The notes: generated by a model not told the origin, from the letters alone. A DNA stretch of 64,000 bases from Orbilia blumenaviensis (GCA_036872755.1 JAVHNS010000017.1:744001-808000); one strand, 5' to 3'; counted from the first letter of the stretch, positions 1 through 13,360 are shown. Numbers and translations are program-made.

Positions 1-158
1 TAGTTCAGAATATCCTCTCCAAATCATCACCACTTCATTCACCACTCGCATCGCAACCATCGAAGGGCGAGCTACCGCAAGGAACCCTTTGCCATTCATA
101 GATACTCCACTACGACAGTCGCCATAGCCTATACCAACGAATAGTCAGTTCTATCAAC

Positions 159-672
159 ATGTCTGCCCCAAATCCCAAAGGTAAGTCGCCAGTTCCTCGC
201 GGTATGTGCGAACCAGTGCAAAAGCTAAGAGTCAATATAGCATTCCCTCTCGCCGACCAGGCCCTTACCCAACAGATCTTGGACATCATCCAACAGGCCA
301 ACAATTATCGTCAGCTCAAGAAGGGTGCTAACGAAGGTACTTGCGCATTGTTCTATACCCTTACTAGGCTTGTAGTTTCGGACTACTAACATGAAAATTC
401 TTCTTTTAGCCACGAAGACTCTTAACCGTGGTATCTCTGAGTTCATCGTCATGGCGGCCGACACCTCTCCAATCGAAATCCTCCTCCATCTTCCCCTGCT
501 CTGCGAAGACAAGAATGTTCCATACGTCTTCGTTCCCTCCAAGATCGCCCTGGGCCGTGCCTGTGGTGTTAGCAGGGCAGTCATCTCTGCCAGTGTCACC
601 ACCAACGAGGCCAGTGAATTGGCTCAGCAGATCAAGGCTGTAAAAGACAAGATCGAGAGATTGTTGATCTAA
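159..672 (+). CDS. SNU13: Snu13 / NHP2-like protein 1 (15.5K RNA-binding protein)
   Basis: Small L7Ae-family protein that binds kink-turns in U4 snRNA and in box C/D snoRNAs, so it serves both the U4/U6-U5 tri-snRNP and rRNA 2'-O-methylation snoRNPs in the nucleus. Model: exons 159-180, 241-336 and 410-672, giving 126 aa, the same length as yeast Snu13. Both introns (60 and 73 bp) are GT-AG; the second has a CTAAC branch site about 20 bp before its acceptor. Joining restores the conserved order of an AFPLAD start, the [19 protein letters not shown]-binding segment, [20 protein letters not shown], and the [13 protein letters not shown] core. The start is the first ATG, a 7-codon first exon as is common in fungal orthologues. 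It converges with the next gene. Family assignment is very secure. Confidence 0.96.
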
Positions 673-1048
673 ACGGCTACGACAATGGTGTCATTGGGCT
701 CAGGTTTTTTTCGTTTTTGTTCTGTTTAGGGACGGATTCTTCGAGCCACGACTGGTGTTTTTGGACAGTCGCCTCAGAAAAATGTATTTCTAACCATCTT
801 TCCGGCTTTTCAATAAGTCCGGTGTTTGGATCTATTGCCTGTCCGATGCCCAATACCCATAAAACTCTGTATTTTTAGATAGATAATATGATATATGATT
901 TCTAAAATATCCAACAAATCAGCTCAGCTACATGCAAACGCCACTGTTTTATATACATGGTATGTTACACTATATTCAGCATATTTTAAGCTCACAGTGC
1001 AATCTAATACACTTCATTTGCCGACACTTCATCTTCTTCCTAACCGGC
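673..1048. other. Intergenic, convergent 3' ends
   Basis: Space between the stop codons of SNU13 and the downstream minus-strand gene. It holds AT-rich 3' untranslated sequence and several TATATA stretches that may serve as polyadenylation efficiency elements. No open reading frame worth calling. Confidence 0.6.
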
Positions 1049-3815
1049 TTATTTGACCTCTTTAGACACGATCTCCGGTTCAGCTGTTGGTTCCTCGGGT
1101 AGCCCCTCGTCTCTTTGTCCTGCCTCCAGTTCGGCGGCCATTGTCGCACAGTCAACTGAGTGTCCGGGTGTCCGCTTTAGTTCTTCTCGAATCTCCTCAA
1201 GAGATAATTTCGGAAGATGTTCGCCAATATATCCGGCCGGGACGGCTTCGTACTGAGGGTCCTGTGATTTTAAAAGCTCCTCCTCGTACTTGCCACCTTC
1301 CTCCAACGATCGAGACCGCCAACCAACCCCAGATTCCATATTCCACCCCTCTCTTTGCGCGCCCCCCACTCCCACGCTCCCCTCCTCGGTGGTGCCAAGC
1401 TTTTGGGCCAGTCGAAGCTCTCTATCATATTTTTCGGTTTCGAAGTCATAAATCTGGGGCTTCAGTGTTAGGCCAACAATATTGTACCTCCTATTGGCGA
1501 AGCGCCCGGCGCTTCTAGCACGTTTTGCACGATCAAAATTCGCGCGATTAAAATGATATTTAACGAATCGAACGGGTGAGCTGGATGTAGCAACTATAAA
1601 AGTATTAAAGTTAGGAGGGACTTTTTAATAACCAATGTACGGGTTTTTCATTACTCACACTCTGCAACTTCCTTGCGAAGATCCAGTAGGATAGCGAACA
1701 TGGGGATATCCATTTTGTGCCCATTAACCCATATGGCAGAGTCAGTACCAGTATGCAATGCCTGTGGGGGCATTTTGTGGACTATTTTGAGTCCTTCGGC
1801 CTTTATAGAAGTCGTATCAGGAGTTTGAGGAGGGGTTGTCGTCGTGGAGTCTATGCTTCCTGCAGCAGTCTCCGTAGGCTCGGATCCAGGCACTGGAGGC
1901 AAAGCAGCTTCCGTGGAATCTGTGCTCCCTACAGCAACCTCTGAATCTGTTGGCTCCTGTTGTGTATCCGTTATTGGCCGTATATTGGATGTCTCCGCAG
2001 GTCTCGCCCACCCGGGGTCTACTGTATAGTCTTTACCCAAAGTTGCAAACCTCCACAGTCCAAATGTTTCCTTGTTGGTGCCTCTTGCTGATCGTTTTGC
2101 CGTATCGTTGACGAAGAATGTGACCCACTTCCCTTTCAAAGCCGTTCGTCCCTGATCCCCCACCTCTTTTACGTACCCCTTCAAGGCCGGAGGTGGCGGG
2201 AAGCCTTCAATGACCTCCGAATCTAAGGCCAGAATTCCTGCATTTGCACCCCATCCGCCACCTCCTGCGAGCACCTTGGCGAATCGGTCTTCTTTGGGGA
2301 CTCTCTGACCCAATATTTTCTTATCAGTAGTCGATATCCGCGCAAATATCTCTGGTGGTCGTTTTACTAGTGTAACTGGATCGTAAAGAGGCCTTATGGT
2401 AGCAAATTTTTCGACCACAGCTTCCAGTTCCTTCGAGGCAGGCGATGGCCCTTTCACGCCAGGGATTTTCAAAGATTTTATTATATTCCCCGCGCCCGCG
2501 AGGACTTTCCGCGGCTCTGTTAGCGGCCTCAAACGATAATTCACCCGCGCATCCCAAAGTTGTGCACCATTGATATAGACGGTCAAGTCCTTAACCCGCC
2601 TTAGCAATTCCGGGTGGAGCCTAGCATGCGATCCATCGTCGGTCCCGTCCACTCCGTACATATGGATCATCGCCGTAGCCGGCATCCCGTTTTGGAAAAG
2701 GGTATTCGCAAGTTTCGTCTTGATATGAAGAAATGATCTCGGCCAAAGCTTTGCCTTCTCTCCTACTTGTTTGCCCTGTTGTCCCCTTCTCCTTTTCTTC
2801 CTCTGTTCTTCGGTCTCCTTCCCACCTTCAGCCCCTGCCCCATTTTCACCCTTCTGTTGTTGTTGCTCGCTATCCGCCTCTATATCTTCTCCTTCCACTG
2901 TATGGAACACCATCTGGAGACTACCCATATCGTCTTCTGGATTCCTCGATGCCCCGGGGTTAAAAGGCAACGGTGGTGGATCATCGGGAACGCCCGATGG
3001 TGGCCCAGGCATGAACTCAAACCGCTTATAAGCAGCCGTAGTATCCCCATAAAACTTCATCCTCCGGTCCGAAACCAGTATACTCCATCCTTCAGCCCTC
3101 GGATAATCTTTACCCGCGGGGATACTATCGATTACGACGCCTGCGGCTTCGACACGGTGGAGTTTGTACCCAGCGGTTTTGACGGCACGCTCGATGCTCT
3201 CGCGAAGGAAGATCGGGTCGGAAACTAAGTGGGCGTAGGATGGTGTGGCTTGGAAGAATACGTAGCGTCTTGTGGTGGTACCTTCCTTTTGGATTGCTGA
3301 GACGATGCAGTTACGGAGGTCAGGTATCTAAGGCCATGAAATTTGATTAGCTTCTGTATGTTGGTATACTATAGATTATCAAATACAAGCGGCTATTAAA
3401 GCGTACGCAAGCAATCATACGCCTAGCAAATAAATAAAACTTGATACTATAACGGATATTCCAAGCAGTTTATTGTAGTAGACTAATCCCATACCAGCAT
3501 CAAGCGTCATGGAGTATACTGCGAAGTTATTTTCCACAATATAACACCCAATCATACAACGAACCAGAATACCAGAACTTCAAGGAAACTTCAGAAAAAT
3601 ATCAAGTCAAAACTTACAAAGTCATCTTCTTCCTGATCCGGGTTCACTATCCTATGAACCATAGTCACCACCGACCTCGCCGTCGCCCTCAAACCCGCAT
3701 AGCTATAAACTCCCGTCCGAACCCCATTGCTTCGTAATGATACCCTTGATGGCGGGTATAACGCCGGACAGGACGTCCCTGCCCGCGCCAGTATCCGCAT
3801 GCAAGGGATGGTCAT
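1049..3815 (-). CDS. Uncharacterised protein, Arg-rich N-terminus, possibly mitochondrial
   Basis: Product of about 803 aa not recognised with certainty. Model on the minus strand: exons 3618-3815, 1659-3327, 1049-1593; introns 3328-3617 (290 bp) and 1594-1658 (65 bp), both GT-AG and joining in frame. The N-terminus is rich in Arg and Ser and lacks acids for about 55 residues, as in mitochondrial presequences (inference). It is followed by a globular segment (TTRRYVFFQATPSYAHLV, then VEAVGVVIDSIPAG) that faintly recalls FIST-type sensor domains. A highly charged linker with a KKRRRG cluster follows, then a second conserved-looking block with WGANAGILALDSE and GKWVTFFVNDTAK. A Pro/Thr/Ser-rich spacer leads to a basic, charged tail. 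The FIST comparison is weak and from memory. Exon joins are supported by continuous coding character on both sides. The start could lie at another ATG further upstream. Confidence 0.6.
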
Positions 3816-5128
3816 CTGGGATGCATGCTTTTGAGATATATGCCAAAAGTCCTCTGACCCACTTTGAATTTTAGGTCGATAACGGTGGCACCTAACCCTC
3901 TGGGGAAAAGGTATTGGTGAACTCCTCTTTTTCTTCCCTTTTGCACGTTCTCAAACGACGGGTCGTACAACTCCCAATTGGCTTTGTTTCAGTATATTTT
4001 TGCGCCTAGGCGGCGGGGTTGATGTCGGAATGCCGCAGCGGGTGCAGGTTTGTGTATGTGGACTTTTTGTTGTATTTTTTTGGTGGTGTCGTCTAAGTTT
4101 TTTTTGGGGTGGAAATAAATTTCGCGGTTCGGGATTTCTCTTTTTGGGGTGGGCGTGGTTGCCTGGTCTGTACTATGTAATGTAATGAACGTTTCGCCGA
4201 AACAATGTAGCGCAACAGCCGTATCCCGGCTTATCACGCTGTAACTGCGGGGGGTTGATAATGACAGCTGCAAGGCAGGGGGTGGTAGTTTATATGCAAA
4301 AGAGAGGGTTTAGGGTAATAGTTGGAGGAATATGGGAAATGAAGACGGGAAGGAAATGTCGATGCCTAGAATACAATGCGTGGATGAGCAGGTTAAGTTG
4401 TTGACTATGGGATATTTTATGGGATAGCAATCGACATCCTGTGTGAAGGTGACAGGGACAACACAGTTTTGTGTTGGAACAAGCTTGAATTCTCGGCGAG
4501 ACGGGACGGGGATGTCTATATACGAGACTAGGTACCTAGGTAGATACTCAATGGAGATTACACACAACTATTACCTAGATACCTGTTACACAGGGCTCCG
4601 GTCCCGGGTGCTATAATTTCTTAGGCCGTGGTGCTTATTTGTTTCGCGGGTTACGGTTCAATCCAATTGGAATATCAGTGGAGTTCAGGATTAAGCCTTA
4701 TTCTAGCATGGTTAGGCATAAAATACACTTCAAATTTGAATCTACACCTTTGTATATTCATCGACCTGTCCCATCGGTTACGAAATTTAACTCATATATT
4801 ATAGCTTTGTGCCCTTGAGTACTCTATCATAAATTGAGCTATCATGGGTCAAATTGAATCATGGAAATATCTCAACTGGTAGGGTATAAAATATATGTAT
4901 ATCAAAGGAGATGCTGAGATACAGAGATATCGATCGAAGTAGCTATAGATAAGATACATGTCGTATATGTGTGTACATGAATTAAATTGAGAGTATGGAA
5001 ACCCGGCCAAACTATAGCAGAAAGCTATGAATACCTAGGTATTGACTTTGTTTCGGTGCCGCGACGCCCAATTCGATCTATTGAAGAAGCTTAGGAAACT
5101 CGCCGGCGAACCAGATCGGGGCCGCCAC
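3816..5128. other. Intergenic region with a TACCTAGGTA palindrome
   Basis: No gene seen. Open frames here are short and lack family features. Two perfect copies of the 10-bp palindrome TACCTAGGTA occur, at 4533-4542 and 5032-5041. The part below 4.3 kb is probably promoter and leader of the gene ending at 3815. Confidence 0.5.
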
Positions 5129-5427
5129 CTAACAGCAGATCTTGTAGCACTGGATTGGTCCACCAAAGCAGCTATATTACAAACATGTTAGTTTACCCTA
5201 ATATAACTAATACCAACTTATAGTCAAAGGTATACGTACTATTGACAGTTGCACTTCTGGCCATTGCTGCAGTTTGCGTTGGTGGAGCACGATCCACGCT
5301 TTATGAGAGTGTGAAGCTCAGAATCAGGGAGAGCAGCGGGGTTTGGGACGGCTTCAGCAGCTGGTGCGGCCATGGCTGCGAGGGGAGCCAAGATGAGCGT
5401 GGCGACGGTGAAAATGGAAATCTGCAT
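5129..5427 (-). CDS. Small secreted cysteine-rich peptide with Lys-Arg processing site
   Basis: Unrecognised small secreted protein. Exons 5240-5427 and 5129-5171; the 68-bp intron 5172-5239 has a GTACGT donor, an ACTAAC branch site and a TAG acceptor. Unspliced, the frame stops at once after residue 62; spliced, it reads on 14 codons to give 76 aa. Residues 1-20 form a hydrophobic signal peptide ending in AMA. A short Ala/Pro-rich propeptide runs to Lys43-Arg44, a Kex2-type cleavage site. The predicted mature peptide has 32 residues with eight cysteines at 47, 53, 59, 61, 64, 71, 75 and 76 (C-x5-C-x5-C-x-C-x2-C-x6-C-x3-CC), enough for four disulfides. Three of the eight cysteine-bearing positions needed to complete the pattern come only from exon 2, which argues strongly for the splice. 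It could be an effector, an antimicrobial or a signalling peptide; nothing in the sequence decides between these. Confidence 0.72.
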
Positions 5428-5562
5428 CTTGAATGGACTGGATTTTTGGAACGAGGTTTAGAAACCGGTTTGTAAGTGTTAATTCTTTTGCAGCTGGTCT
5501 GATATTGGGATTGATGCTGATGATGGTAAAGAAAAACATCTCCTTCAGGGAAATCGTCGTCG

Positions 5563-5569
5563 TTTTATA
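5563..5569 (-). promoter_or_regulatory. TATA box of the cysteine-rich peptide gene
   Basis: TATAAAA on the minus strand, about 136-142 bp before the start codon at 5427. Position and context fit a core promoter. Its presence suggests a regulated, strongly expressed gene, as usual for secreted peptides. Confidence 0.45.
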
Positions 5570-8500
5570 GACCTCCATCCATGGCCATTCTCTCGTTTGG
5601 AGACGATGAACCGCAGACTTCAGCCCTGGAAAGACCGACTTCGGCGAAGGCTTCCGATAGCTATCATGGCCTTGTTACATTTGTTCCCTTCATTTGCATC
5701 GGGATCATGATAGGCCGCCTAAGACACAAACTCCGATTCGAACATCCTGATAGAGCTTGAACTCGTATTCTAGCTTTCATCCGGAGCGAACCCTTCTACT
5801 TAATTTCCATTAGGCTAAGATGATGATGCAGACACTGGTAACATGGAACGTGTGGTCACCATGATTTGTCGAGACGTGGTTTGGGGTGGTAAGAGTAGAG
5901 AGGAAGAGATGCGGATTCGGGTTGTCTGATGTAGATATCCCGGGTGTACGTTATTTTGCCAACCGGTTGGGTTACTTCACATCGACAGTTTCGGAATTGG
6001 TGTGCATATCACCCAAGAGCTCTCTTAGAGGTTGACATGACAGTAGGCGAGCATAGAGGGGCAGCAATTGGTTTGATATAGAATATTGGAATAGCTCGAA
6101 GGATCGGGATTTGCTGCCTTTATATTTCATGTCAAACTCCATCCTCAAACTTGATGCAATCGATCTATCATCATCGCGATATCACATCTGCATATGTCGC
6201 CATCGAAAAAAAAAATCCGAATAATTCTACGAATACCTATACATACTCACAGCACCATTCTGACAAAATAAAGGGAGATAATTATCTAGTCCAATAGTAT
6301 TTCCGCGGGCCGGTGAATTCACTGCCAAGTACACTTCCTAAAAGCTTAAGGTTGTGGAAGGTATGTACGCACCATGGTATGATCAGTAATCGCTTAAAAC
6401 AACCGGAAGGATCGTTCCTACCCGTCTTTGACATACCTTAGCGATACGAGGCTCCAGCTTAAAACCTGCGGCTCCGGATGCTATCTATCCGAGAGAAGGT
6501 CATGAAATGAGGGCTTACTTTCGCTAGCTAGCAAAGTCTCGTATGGGGGAGTCGGGTGCACTTGATGTCCACAGCCCTATTAGCAACTGAAGATTAGAAA
6601 GGCCTGCGTCCCCTCAGTTATTATTTTATGTCAATTACGCATCAACTTTGTACTCGAATATTCAGATGAATGTATCTACTACGGTGTTTCCGAATGTATA
6701 TGCCAGTATGACCGATCGTTTTATTTTCATGATACTTGATCAAACTACTCTACCTATGGGCCAAGGTTCCAGACCCTGTCAAGGCTATACGATGTAGAGC
6801 CTCATTTACGGTAGATAGTATTAGAGGGTCATGGTACCTGCCTATACAATCAGATATCAGCAGGAGATGTCCGATATTCATGATTTCACGTCAGCAAAAA
6901 TAGGAGTAGTTGCTGTCGTGAGTAATCAATTAAGTAATTCACAGAAACCGTATTGCAATGATCTCCTTGAGAATAAAGCTTAACATGCATGTAACTCGTG
7001 CTAGAATATTAACCGGATATCTGCGAGCCAAATTAATAGAAATATGCTACTCTAAATTATAAAGCTAAGTTGAACCACACTAGCCGGGAATTCGAATCGG
7101 TATATAACTCCTACTATCATACAATGATGACCTGAGAAACTTGTTATACATACCCAGTAGTTTCTATATATCAAGACAACCGGCTATCGCACACGGACCT
7201 ATATACGAGGTATAATCAATGGGTAGCTCATATCATCGTAGAACTAAGTACCATGTCGAACGTGTCAACCCTGGCATTATCGACAAGCAAGCCCATATCT
7301 CCTCGTTTAATCTATCTGAATATGATGGAGCTATGACCTCGAAATAATCGGAGCAACCCCACAATCTGGATTTATGAGGTAAGCAAAAACGACTCAAATA
7401 CCCCGGGGTATTTAGACGGACCCTATAAGGGGTTTTTTTTTGGTTTTTTTTTAACATGCGTGTGGTTGTGCAGAAACGAGGTTGCTCAACATTGCAACAG
7501 TCAGACGGGCATATAACGAGTCGGTGCGTTGACTAATCGTTCTGCAACAACTTGTGAATGCTCACGAGTTATTTCCGACGGCTAGAGTCATCTATTATAC
7601 GAAAACGGTTATATAAGAGGTTCCTGCTCCTAGATTCTGTGGGAAGAAGACCTTTTTGTTTCGGTACACATACTTCATGTGCACTCCTCACCTAATCTTA
7701 GTATATGTGGATTATAACCTTCCGGAGCTACCTAGTTCTAACTGATAGAACTAAGCAGATTTTGTACTCCTCTTCTACTACCACCAACCTAGTGATCTCC
7801 TATTCTTGACACTTATTTCGTAAACCTTCCCCATCCAAACATTCGCCATTCCATAACAATGGCTCTTACAACGGCCCACGAAATTATATGCGAATCATAA
7901 CTCAATACATCATCATTCCTTTAACGTGCATAATCACCGAAATTATTTCCCGGCTCTTTAAGCCAAAAATCCTCTAATAACCTGTTTTCTCTCTATGCAG
8001 TTTATTCCACGTAACAATTAACCACGGGCTAACTAGAATTCTAAAGGAACCAAAGAAAGACACAAGAAAAAAAATTCTAGCCACAGGCTGTGCAATCTTA
8101 AACACCAATCAAGTAGTATTAATTGCTCGAAAATAAAGTGTAATGAAATGCTATGCATGTGTTACCATGTATACCATCGGTTGTAATTAGGGTTCGCTAT
8201 ATTTTGGATTTGCGACTGCGATCTTACTGCAGCTTCCGGCCGGCCTCCCTGTCGTGAGACAACCAGAAGGCAGCTGAATTTTTTTTACATCCCTTGGTTG
8301 GCTGATCGGGTTTGTAGGGCTGATAGACGGACCGCCCGCGTTCATAGATTGTAAATTTTTTAATTTTTTTTTTTAATACTCCACTATTAGACGGAGATGT
8401 AGACAGTACTTGCAAATAAGCCACAATTACATCGCTGCAGGTTGTAAATAGACATTTTTGGATTAAATATTAGTACACCACTATTGCATTGTTGCACCCA

Positions 8501-11500
8501 GGTATTATATTTGTCTCCCCATCGTTCCGGGCCGCTGGGTTCTCGATCGCCAGTCGAAATTGGGCTTTCCGCCACAAACCGGAGCGTATTTCCCGTTTTT
8601 TCGGGCGTGGTATGTTTGGCTGCTGAAAAGGACTACACCACTGTTTATCACTCAGGTATAAAATTACGGAAGCCGGGAAGTCCGATGCGTGAAGGGCTGT
8701 TTGCATTCTTTACTTTCCTTGATTTTTTCTTTATGGTTTTTTTGTTTTTTGAAGATCGATTCTTGAGCTCGGGTGCTTTTGCTCCAAGATTTTTGGGTGT
8801 GTGTTACGTATCTTTGAATTCGAAGTGCGGGTCCCACTTGAGAGAGGCGTTTGCAAATTTCGAGAGTGCCACCGCCAGGAAAAGTGGGATGTCAGTCTGT
8901 ACCGTGTATTGAGTACAGCCTCACCTTTTTTGGGGGGTGAGGAAAGCCAAACCTCAACGTGCGGTAAACGCCTCGAATCTTTTTTCTTTCCATGTTTCTG
9001 GCCGGAGTCGGTTAGTTAGGTGTTGGGGTTCGAGACGCAAAGCTGCAAAATGCAACCGTCGATGTCTCTTCTTTCAGCCTTTCTAGCCCTATTCGCTTGT
9101 AAAGGAAGAAGGGACAAAAAAACAAACGAAGAAAAACATGGTCAGGTCATTTATTCCCATCGTTTATCGTTCTGTCTCCCGCCCAGCTCTAGGCTTACGT
9201 TGCTACGATCTCCACCTGGGGTTTCATGGGGGGGCCAAAAATCACAATATTGGAAGGGGAGGTGGGGTTACGTTACAATCAAGTAAAAAACCGCCAGGAA
9301 CCAAAAGTCCTTGAATTCGAATCTCTGGGCGTGGGCGGCGCTCGTCTGTTGGAAGAAGCACTGGGAGACAACAGCAGCCGACGGACTTGATTGAGATTAA
9401 TTAGATTAATTACTTTTCCGTAGATGAACGTTAACAAAAAAACTCCCCGGATATAAGCAATATCGAAATAAAGTGAAAAAAAACTCCTGGGATGATCTAT
9501 GACGAAGGGGGGACCGCAAATCTCTATACAGAGTATCTCTTATCGGATGGGCAGGAACATTCTTCAGAAAGGTACCAGGGTTTGTTTGATAGACGCGGGG
9601 ATAAAGAGATTTTTCTAGAGGGGGCCAACGGGCCATCAAGCAAGGCACCATCGACAGGTGTAAAGCCACAAAGGAGCACTTGATGTTGGATGCACATATG
9701 CAAGTTGGGGAATGCTCATAGCCTTGTGGGGGGAGCTCGCGGGCCAATAAGGCAGCATTAGAGACATCATGGAGGAATGGAAGTTGGTGGCTGCGATTGG
9801 ATGATCTTGTCGCAATTCAGCCGGTGCTGACACCTGGATGCGAGGAAAACTCGAAAAGGTACCAATACATCTATATCTCTAGCCATCTAGAAACTGGTAT
9901 TTTTTTCCTTCGGGCTCTCGAGCTCGACTGACTTAGATATTGAAAATCTTCCATCTATACAAAAGTACCTTTCGTCGCAAACGGAGGGGGTGTGGCCAAC
10001 CGGATAGTCTTCTAACGCTACGACCAATGGGAAAGGAAAAGTTTCTAGTTCGGAACCCCAACCCGACTAACTCGCCTTTTCCATGGTTTGGGGATAAAAT
10101 CAAACGGATAGACGTTAGCTCGATTCGGAACTGTGATTGAGCTTCTGAGATGCATGGACGGTAGATGGGTCTCGGGCGTGGAAACAAAGAAACAGCCATC
10201 CCATCTTTGCGCTATGGGATGCAAGGGGCGAAGAGGAAAGGAAAGTTGTCGACAAGGGGGGGCCGTTTGTTGGTGATGGTGTTGTTTGAGATGATGGTGT
10301 GCCATCTATCTCGATGGCCACATGCATGCCCCTTTTTTCCCGAGCCAGTCGCAAGATTGTGGTACCCGAAGTGACAGGTAAATTGGAGAAACCATAGATG
10401 ATCCCAAAATCGAAACTTGTGAAGGGATTTTTTTCTCTCTCTCGATGTAACGTGTGAACTATTCTGCGCAACGTGAAATCTTCCTGCAGGAAAACCTTCA
10501 AATCTTATTTTTATTCCCCCAAAATTTCCTTTGCTCAACAATATTACGCTCCGCGTATGATCGCGAACGCTTCAGAAGTGGGAAACAATCTTACGACCGG
10601 GTCTCGTTCCGAGGAATTACGAGAATCATTTGATGAAAACGTCAAGTGAAACATTTGAAGCCTCTGGAATGGGTTATGTCATATCGATAGCAGTCGTTCA
10701 TGGAGAAACGGCTCGTGAAGCGCGAAGGTGGGTGTAAGAATGTTAAGCATGCTCCCATCCGTCGATAGTAAGCCCGGTGGGCACGTACATAATGTACATA
10801 CATACGCACGGCGAGGCCAGTCGGCATCATGAGCTTTTCGGCGAAAGCTCTGAATGGGAAGCCTCGAGGAAACCCCCTACGAAGCATGGGTTCCTGATTC
10901 ATGGGAAGATGCTAGTGCAAACCTCTGACGACTTTTATCCGCATTCAATATGAATGCAGGTACACAGCTGATCCCGTTGGTCCAAAATTTGACGGCCCTT
11001 GGCGCCTCGAAGACACCCTAGATGTGCGGGTATTTGTGGAAACGGCCAATCAGAGGGCGGGACGAGACTGGGGCCAAAGCTCAAATTTCAGCCAGGACTC
11101 CAGTTTAGCAACCTTGGCGGTGATGGTACATACAGATATCCGCCCAATGCATCTTGGAGGGCGATTACAACTGTGTACTCTGCAGATTGATGCGCATATC
11201 TTCGTGGCCTGAAATGTGAACGATTTGGATTGGTTTCCCAATGACCTGGCGGTGAAGTTGCGGTTGCAGAACGGTCGTTGAGGTGATATAACCCATGCAA
11301 AGGCGAAGGAATGTCCGTTTCCATTGCATTGAGGATTGTTCTTTTTTAGCTCCCGGCAATTCCCCTTGGGGAGCGGGCTGAATCAAGTACCTTTCCCCAC
11401 CCGTTTTGGCGAAAGTTTAAGAAGTCTTCCATTCTATCACCCGTCGACAGCAGTATTGCGTCTTCGAATAGCAGCATCGTGAGCTGCAAAATGTATATGC

Positions 11501-13360
11501 ATACTTCTTATTGCAGAGCCAGAGTCAGTGCAGGCCTGCGGGAAAGACAAAAGAATCTGAGATCACTTACGTTCGTGTGTACCCGTACGTACCGCCCATT
11601 CCGCCAATATCATTCGTTCTCGACTCGAAATTCGGGGCTGCTCATCCACACCTTCTTCCACCCTCTGCATCTGCCACTTGCTGCGGACCAGGGACAAGGG
11701 GTCCGAAAAGGTTAGTGTGCGTGTGTGTGTGGCCGTTAATTAGTCCAGCCTGCTAATTCGAATATTCCTTTTTCCCCCTAGCTGCTGCCGACCTTATGCT
11801 CTGGGCACACCCATCTGGCAATTTCTGTTTTCGATACGATGCAGCGTCGTCGTTAGCGTCCCCTCGAACCGCAATGTTTCCCACCAGTGTTCCTGTACAT
11901 GCAGGTCCCATGGCCCCCCTTCGTTAACCCCCGTTCGATTGGCAATTCCAATCCAGAAGGTCGCCCGTTTGGTCCTGGGCGGGTTTTCCTTTTAGTTTGT
12001 GGTTCGCCTGTCCCCAAATTTCCTGGGTTCTTTTGTTCATTTTACTCGACCTTCTTTTTGTTCCTCTCCTTCCCTTCCATCTCGCCCCTCTTTCTTTCTC
12101 ATCCTTCTTGAGATCCATCCCGCTCAGGCTTCGTGCCGTCAGCTGTTTTTTCTTTCCTTCCCTCACCTGTCCCCTCTTTTGTTTCTTGCTCTACAGCCTT
12201 TCACCGGACCTATTGGTTATTCACCGTAGTGTCTGTCCACTCATTTGACCCCGTGTAAAGTTCAAAGTCAGTTTTTTTTTCGTTTTTAGTTTCTTCGGCG
12301 ACATTTTCAAATTCAAATTTAAATCAACACCACATCGAAATCACCAAATATCAGTATCATTATCGGAATCAGAATCCAAAGTCCCGAACGGTGTGGAAAA
12401 GATTGAAAATCAAAACGAGAAGGATAATAAAAACCCGATCCAACTGGAAATTCATCTTTTTACTATCTTCACAATAGTAGTAGTATCCTTGCGACTATCC
12501 AAAAGAATTCAACAACTTTATCTTCTGTCAGCCGACAAACTTCCTTCGACTTACTGTCTTACGACTTCATTCATTCTTCTTTTCACGAAAATTGTTTTTT
12601 TCGATCTCTCCGACTTTTTTGCCCAGCGACCGTATTTTTTTTTTAAGGCTACGACTGGAAAATTTCGGATTGAACGTACTTCTTGGTTTGGTTGTGCTGG
12701 TTTCGATCAAATCGCGGTTTGGAGGCATTGAATTGTTCATCCAAGCGTTCGATTCATCAAAGGAATACATTTTATTCCTTCCATCTCTATATCTCACAAG
12801 ACCGACAGATTTTTTTATAATCTTCAATCCATATATAAAAACTGTCTGGTCAGGATTTCTCAATATATCCAAAAGGAAATTTGAGACTCGACGACTATTT
12901 CAACGGCTTTTGAAACTCCAACGTTCACTAGTCTCTGTCGATTTCCTCAACTGTTGACCCCCCCCAGGCACTTCGTTAAACGCAAGGTTTCATCTATACG
13001 TGCGTATCATATTCTTTTCGTAGTTTACCTTGATTGTACCAAACTCCAACGTCCGCGAGGTCACAGGAATAACTTGCGCCTCCGCCGTATGTTGTTCTTG
13101 TTTGTTATAACAAAGACTCCGAAACTGACTTGAAATCTGTGTAGCATTCACGATTGTTAGTAATGACCCTCTGAAGGATTGCCATACTTAACACCCCTCG
13201 ACTATCTGTGTATTTGCATGCTCCGTCACGACCCTCAGACGCCTATATAATCCGATATCTGGTGATTCTACTACTAGTACACTACAACTACTACTCCGAC
13301 TAAATTCTAATAACGATAGACGACACATTCTCTCTCGACAGCATTCACATCTTTCATAAA
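5570..13360. other. Gene desert with probable long 5' leader of the downstream gene
   Basis: About 7.8 kb without a supportable gene. The longest open frames (for example 8484-8912 plus, 10115-10501 minus) have no domain, signal peptide or plausible spliced extension and show biased low-complexity composition. The pyrimidine-rich stretch from about 11.9 to 13.3 kb, full of CTTT and TTCC runs, resembles the promoter and long 5' leader seen before regulated mould genes and probably belongs to the gene starting at 13361. Confidence 0.5.

Noticed and set aside
8484..8912. 142-codon open frame on the plus strand
   Set aside because: No domain, no signal peptide, Phe-rich from T runs, and no splice partner; treated as chance in a gene desert.
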